The notes under the pieces are model-generated. The model did no database searches, was not told where the DNA came from, and saw only the letters and a list, made by a program, of their open reading frames with translations. Position numbers and translations under genes: made by a program. Positions 3,763 through 5,865 of a stretch of DNA of 5,865 nt are shown one piece after another. Position 1 is the first letter of the stretch. The number at the start of each line of letters is the position of its first letter. Origin of the DNA: an uncultured Eubacteriales bacterium (lineage in GTDB: Bacteria > Bacillota > Clostridia > Oscillospirales > Acutalibacteraceae); assembly GCA_900319255.1 (NCBI GenBank), contig ONNU01000199.1, positions 1 through 5,865 on the forward strand. The letters are read 5' to 3'.

Positions 3763-5856
3763 ATGTATTATATAGACACATTTCCGACCAATAAGATCGG
3801 AGATCTTGAATACTGCATCGGCAGGGTACTGCCCTTCGGCGCAACTATTATTGACAACGGCGTTAATTTCAGCGTTTTTTCAAAAGAAGCAACGGGCTGT
3901 ACTCTTGTGCTGTATCATCACGGACAGGAAAAGCCTTTTGCGGAGATACCCTTTCCGGAGGAATTCCGTATCGGCAATGTCTATTCGATGATGGTGTTCG
4001 GCATCCAGATCGAAACCACCGAATACGGCTACCGCTTTGACGGCGAATATGCTCCCGAAAAGGGTCTGCTTTTCGACAGGAACAATGTCCTGCTTGACCC
4101 TTATGCAAAATCCGTTTCAGGCAGAACGGAATGGGGCAGAGAGCCTGATTATTCAGTTCAGTTCCAGCACCGGGGACAGATAATACGCGAGGATTTCTGC
4201 TGGGAGGGTGACAAGCCTCTTGAGATACCGCAGAATGAGCTTGTTATTTATGAAATGCACGTTCGCTCCTTTACAGAGCATGAAAGCAGCGGAGTGCAAT
4301 TCCGGGGTACATATACGGGCATAACCGAAAAAATACCCTATCTGAAAAAGCTCGGCGTGAACTGCATCGAGCTTATGCCGATATTTGAGTTTGACGAATT
4401 TGAAAATTCCCGCGAGACAGAGAGCGGACGACTGTATAATTACTGGGGATATTCAACGGTGGATTTCTTTGCCCCGAAGGCGGGATATTCCCTTGCGGCA
4501 GCGGTGGGCATGGAGGCTGACGAGCTGAAAAGCGTTATAAGAAAGCTTCACGAAAACGGAATAGAGGTCATTCTTGACGTTGTATTCAACCATACGGCGG
4601 AGGGCAATGAAAACGGACCGGCGATATCCTACCGTGGTATCGACAACCGCACCTACTATCTGCTCACCCCGGACGGATATTATTATAATTTCAGCGGCTG
4701 CGGAAATACCATGAACTGCAACAATCCGGTGGTAAGAAATGTTGTGCTTGATTGTCTGCGGTACTGGGTATCGGCTTATCATGTGGACGGGTTCAGGTTT
4801 GATCTTGCATCCATACTTTCCCGTGATGAAAACGGTGCCCCGATGCTTGACCCGCCGCTGCTGGACAGCATTGCCCATGATGCTGTGCTGGGGAAAAGCA
4901 TACTTATTGCGGAAGCCTGGGATGCAGGCGGACTTTATCAGGTGGGCAGCTTTCCCGCTTTCGGGCGCTGGGCTGAATGGAACGGCAAATACCGTGACTG
5001 TCTGCGCAGCTTTATAAAGGGCGGGGCAGAGTGCGCTCCCGAGCTGTGCAGGAGAATACGCGGCTCAAATGATATGTACGGCGGCAGAGGTTCTTCGGCT
5101 TCGATTAATCTTGTAACCTGCCATGACGGCTTTACGCTGTACGACCTTACCGCCTATAACGGAAAGCATAACGAAGCCAACGGCGAGGATAACCGTGACG
5201 GCTGTGATGATAACAGAAGCTGGAACTGCGGCGCTGAGGGTGAAACTGACGACCCGGAGATAAACGCCCTCCGGTTCCGACAGATGAAAAATATGCTGAC
5301 CGTTCTTCTTACAAGCAAGGGAATACCCATGCTGCTGTCCGGCGATGAATTTGCAAATACCCAGTGGGGCAATAATAATGCATATTGTCAGGATAATGAG
5401 ATATCGTGGCTTGACTGGACATATCTTGAAAAGAACAGGGAGCTTTTCGATTATGTAAGAAGGCTTATTTCATTCAGGAAGGCTCACCCTGTTATCACCG
5501 CAGATACATATGATTTCGGAAACAACGGCACCTCCTATCCTGAAATGTCCTTCCACGGCACAAACGCATGGGATATAGACGAGAATTCTCCGGGGCTGTG
5601 CCTTGCATATATGTACGCCGAGGACAGCAGGAAATACGGCACAAAAAATGACTGCTTTATTTATATCGCAGTCAATGCTCACTGGGAGGAACACCGGTTC
5701 GGACTGCCGGAGCTTCCCGATGGATTTGAATGGAAGCTTGTATGTGAGGCTTACGGCTTTTCGGCTGACCCCGGCGGAGAAAAAAGGCTTGAGGATCAGA
5801 GGGGAATAATGCTCGGCGCCCGTACAACAGCGATCCTTATGGGAGAAAAAACATGA
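3763..5856 (+). CDS. glgX: Glycogen debranching enzyme, GlgX/isoamylase type (GH13)
   Basis: This 697-residue enzyme should hydrolyse alpha-1,6 branch links in glycogen or phosphorylase limit dextrin in the cytoplasm. Domains: an N-terminal CBM48-like domain (about 20-105; FGATIIDNGVNFSVFS), a GH13 barrel (about 160-570) and a C-terminal beta domain. All four GH13 regions are intact: DVVFNH (272-277), GFRFDLA with nucleophile Asp347, EAWD with acid/base Glu384, and CHDGF with His454 and Asp455. The NNAYCQDNEISWLDW stretch (538-552) is typical of GlgX and isoamylase rather than pullulanase or alpha-amylase. Length is normal for GlgX. There is no signal peptide. AAAGGG (3750-3755) lies seven bases before the ATG. 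No convincing promoter lies directly upstream, so it is probably read from the acetyltransferase promoter through repeat copy C. It overlaps the next gene by ATGA. Confidence 0.93.
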   Translation: MYYIDTFPTNKIGDLEYCIGRVLPFGATIIDNGVNFSVFSKEATGCTLVLYHHGQEKPFAEIPFPEEFRIGNVYSMMVFGIQIETTEYGYRFDGEYAPEKGLLFDRNNVLLDPYAKSVSGRTEWGREPDYSVQFQHRGQIIREDFCWEGDKPLEIPQNELVIYEMHVRSFTEHESSGVQFRGTYTGITEKIPYLKKLGVNCIELMPIFEFDEFENSRETESGRLYNYWGYSTVDFFAPKAGYSLAAAVGMEADELKSVIRKLHENGIEVILDVVFNHTAEGNENGPAISYRGIDNRTYYLLTPDGYYYNFSGCGNTMNCNNPVVRNVVLDCLRYWVSAYHVDGFRFDLASILSRDENGAPMLDPPLLDSIAHDAVLGKSILIAEAWDAGGLYQVGSFPAFGRWAEWNGKYRDCLRSFIKGGAECAPELCRRIRGSNDMYGGRGSSASINLVTCHDGFTLYDLTAYNGKHNEANGEDNRDGCDDNRSWNCGAEGETDDPEINALRFRQMKNMLTVLLTSKGIPMLLSGDEFANTQWGNNNAYCQDNEISWLDWTYLEKNRELFDYVRRLISFRKAHPVITADTYDFGNNGTSYPEMSFHGTNAWDIDENSPGLCLAYMYAEDSRKYGTKNDCFIYIAVNAHWEEHRFGLPELPDGFEWKLVCEAYGFSADPGGEKRLEDQRGIMLGARTTAILMGEKT

Positions 5857-5865
5857 TGCGGAAGG
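5853..5865 (+). CDS. Start of a downstream gene, partial
   Basis: ATG at 5853 overlaps the glgX stop as ATGA; a second in-frame ATG follows at 5856. GGGAGA (5841-5846), inside the end of glgX, is six bases before the first and nine before the second, so translational coupling is likely. Only MMRK is visible, so no function can be given. It would be the third gene of the acetyltransferase-glgX unit. Confidence 0.5.

Noticed and set aside
3581..3775. Plus-strand 64-codon frame within repeat copy C, ending over the glgX start.
   Set aside because: No ribosome binding site, and the frame is broken by stops or gaps in copies A and B. The shared SGDVSFTDSG-like reading in the three copies is explained by the conserved terminal repeat.
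4453..4878. Long minus-strand open frame of 141 codons opposite glgX.
   Set aside because: It is antisense to the catalytic barrel of an intact enzyme with all conserved GH13 motifs, and has no ribosome binding site.

Overview
The window looks like a chromosomal piece from a Gram-positive Clostridia-type bacterium (Bacillota), most likely Ruminococcus or a relative. The reasons are moderate GC in the genes with AT-rich spacers, strong purine-rich ribosome binding sites, a Ser/Glu/Ala-rich lipoprotein of clostridial style, a GlgX-type debranching enzyme, and a tiny acidic protein of a kind I associate with gut Clostridia. This placement is an inference from style; there is no rRNA or marker gene here.

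Layout. 1-118 is the right end of a repeat element (copy A). A promoter at 121-149 then leads to a 353-residue Ntn-hydrolase of the choloylglycine hydrolase / linear amide C-N hydrolase type (226-1287, +). A hairpin terminator at 1301-1345 lies between this gene and a convergent minus-strand lipoprotein gene (1445-1974). That gene appears broken twice: a one-base frameshift in an A8 tract right after the start, and an in-frame TGA exactly where the lipobox Cys should be. Its promoter region carries an 8-bp-arm palindrome plus an extra half site. Further upstream on the minus strand is a 43-codon gene (2107-2238) with its own ribosome binding site and terminator. The spacer 2239-3017 has no gene I can support. 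It holds two perfect palindromes, repeat copy B (2594-2887) and an extended -10 promoter. Then come a GNAT acetyltransferase (3024-3557, +), repeat copy C (3562-3732), a complete GlgX-type glycogen debranching enzyme (3763-5856, +), and the first codons of a gene overlapping it by ATGA.

The main discovery is a short non-coding mobile element family, MITE-like, present three times in under 6 kb. All copies have the same orientation and each lies just upstream of a plus-strand gene. The right-end consensus is GTTTCACGGATTCAGG, and copies B and C start with its near-perfect inverse complement. Copy C is flanked by a direct repeat (AATTGA or ATTGA) that looks like a target-site duplication. Removing it would leave the acetyltransferase and glgX only about 29 bp apart, so it probably inserted into an operon.

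How the genes work together: glgX would hydrolyse alpha-1,6 branches of glycogen or its limit dextrins and may be co-transcribed with the acetyltransferase and the next gene. The Ntn-hydrolase and the two small minus-strand genes seem to be separate units.
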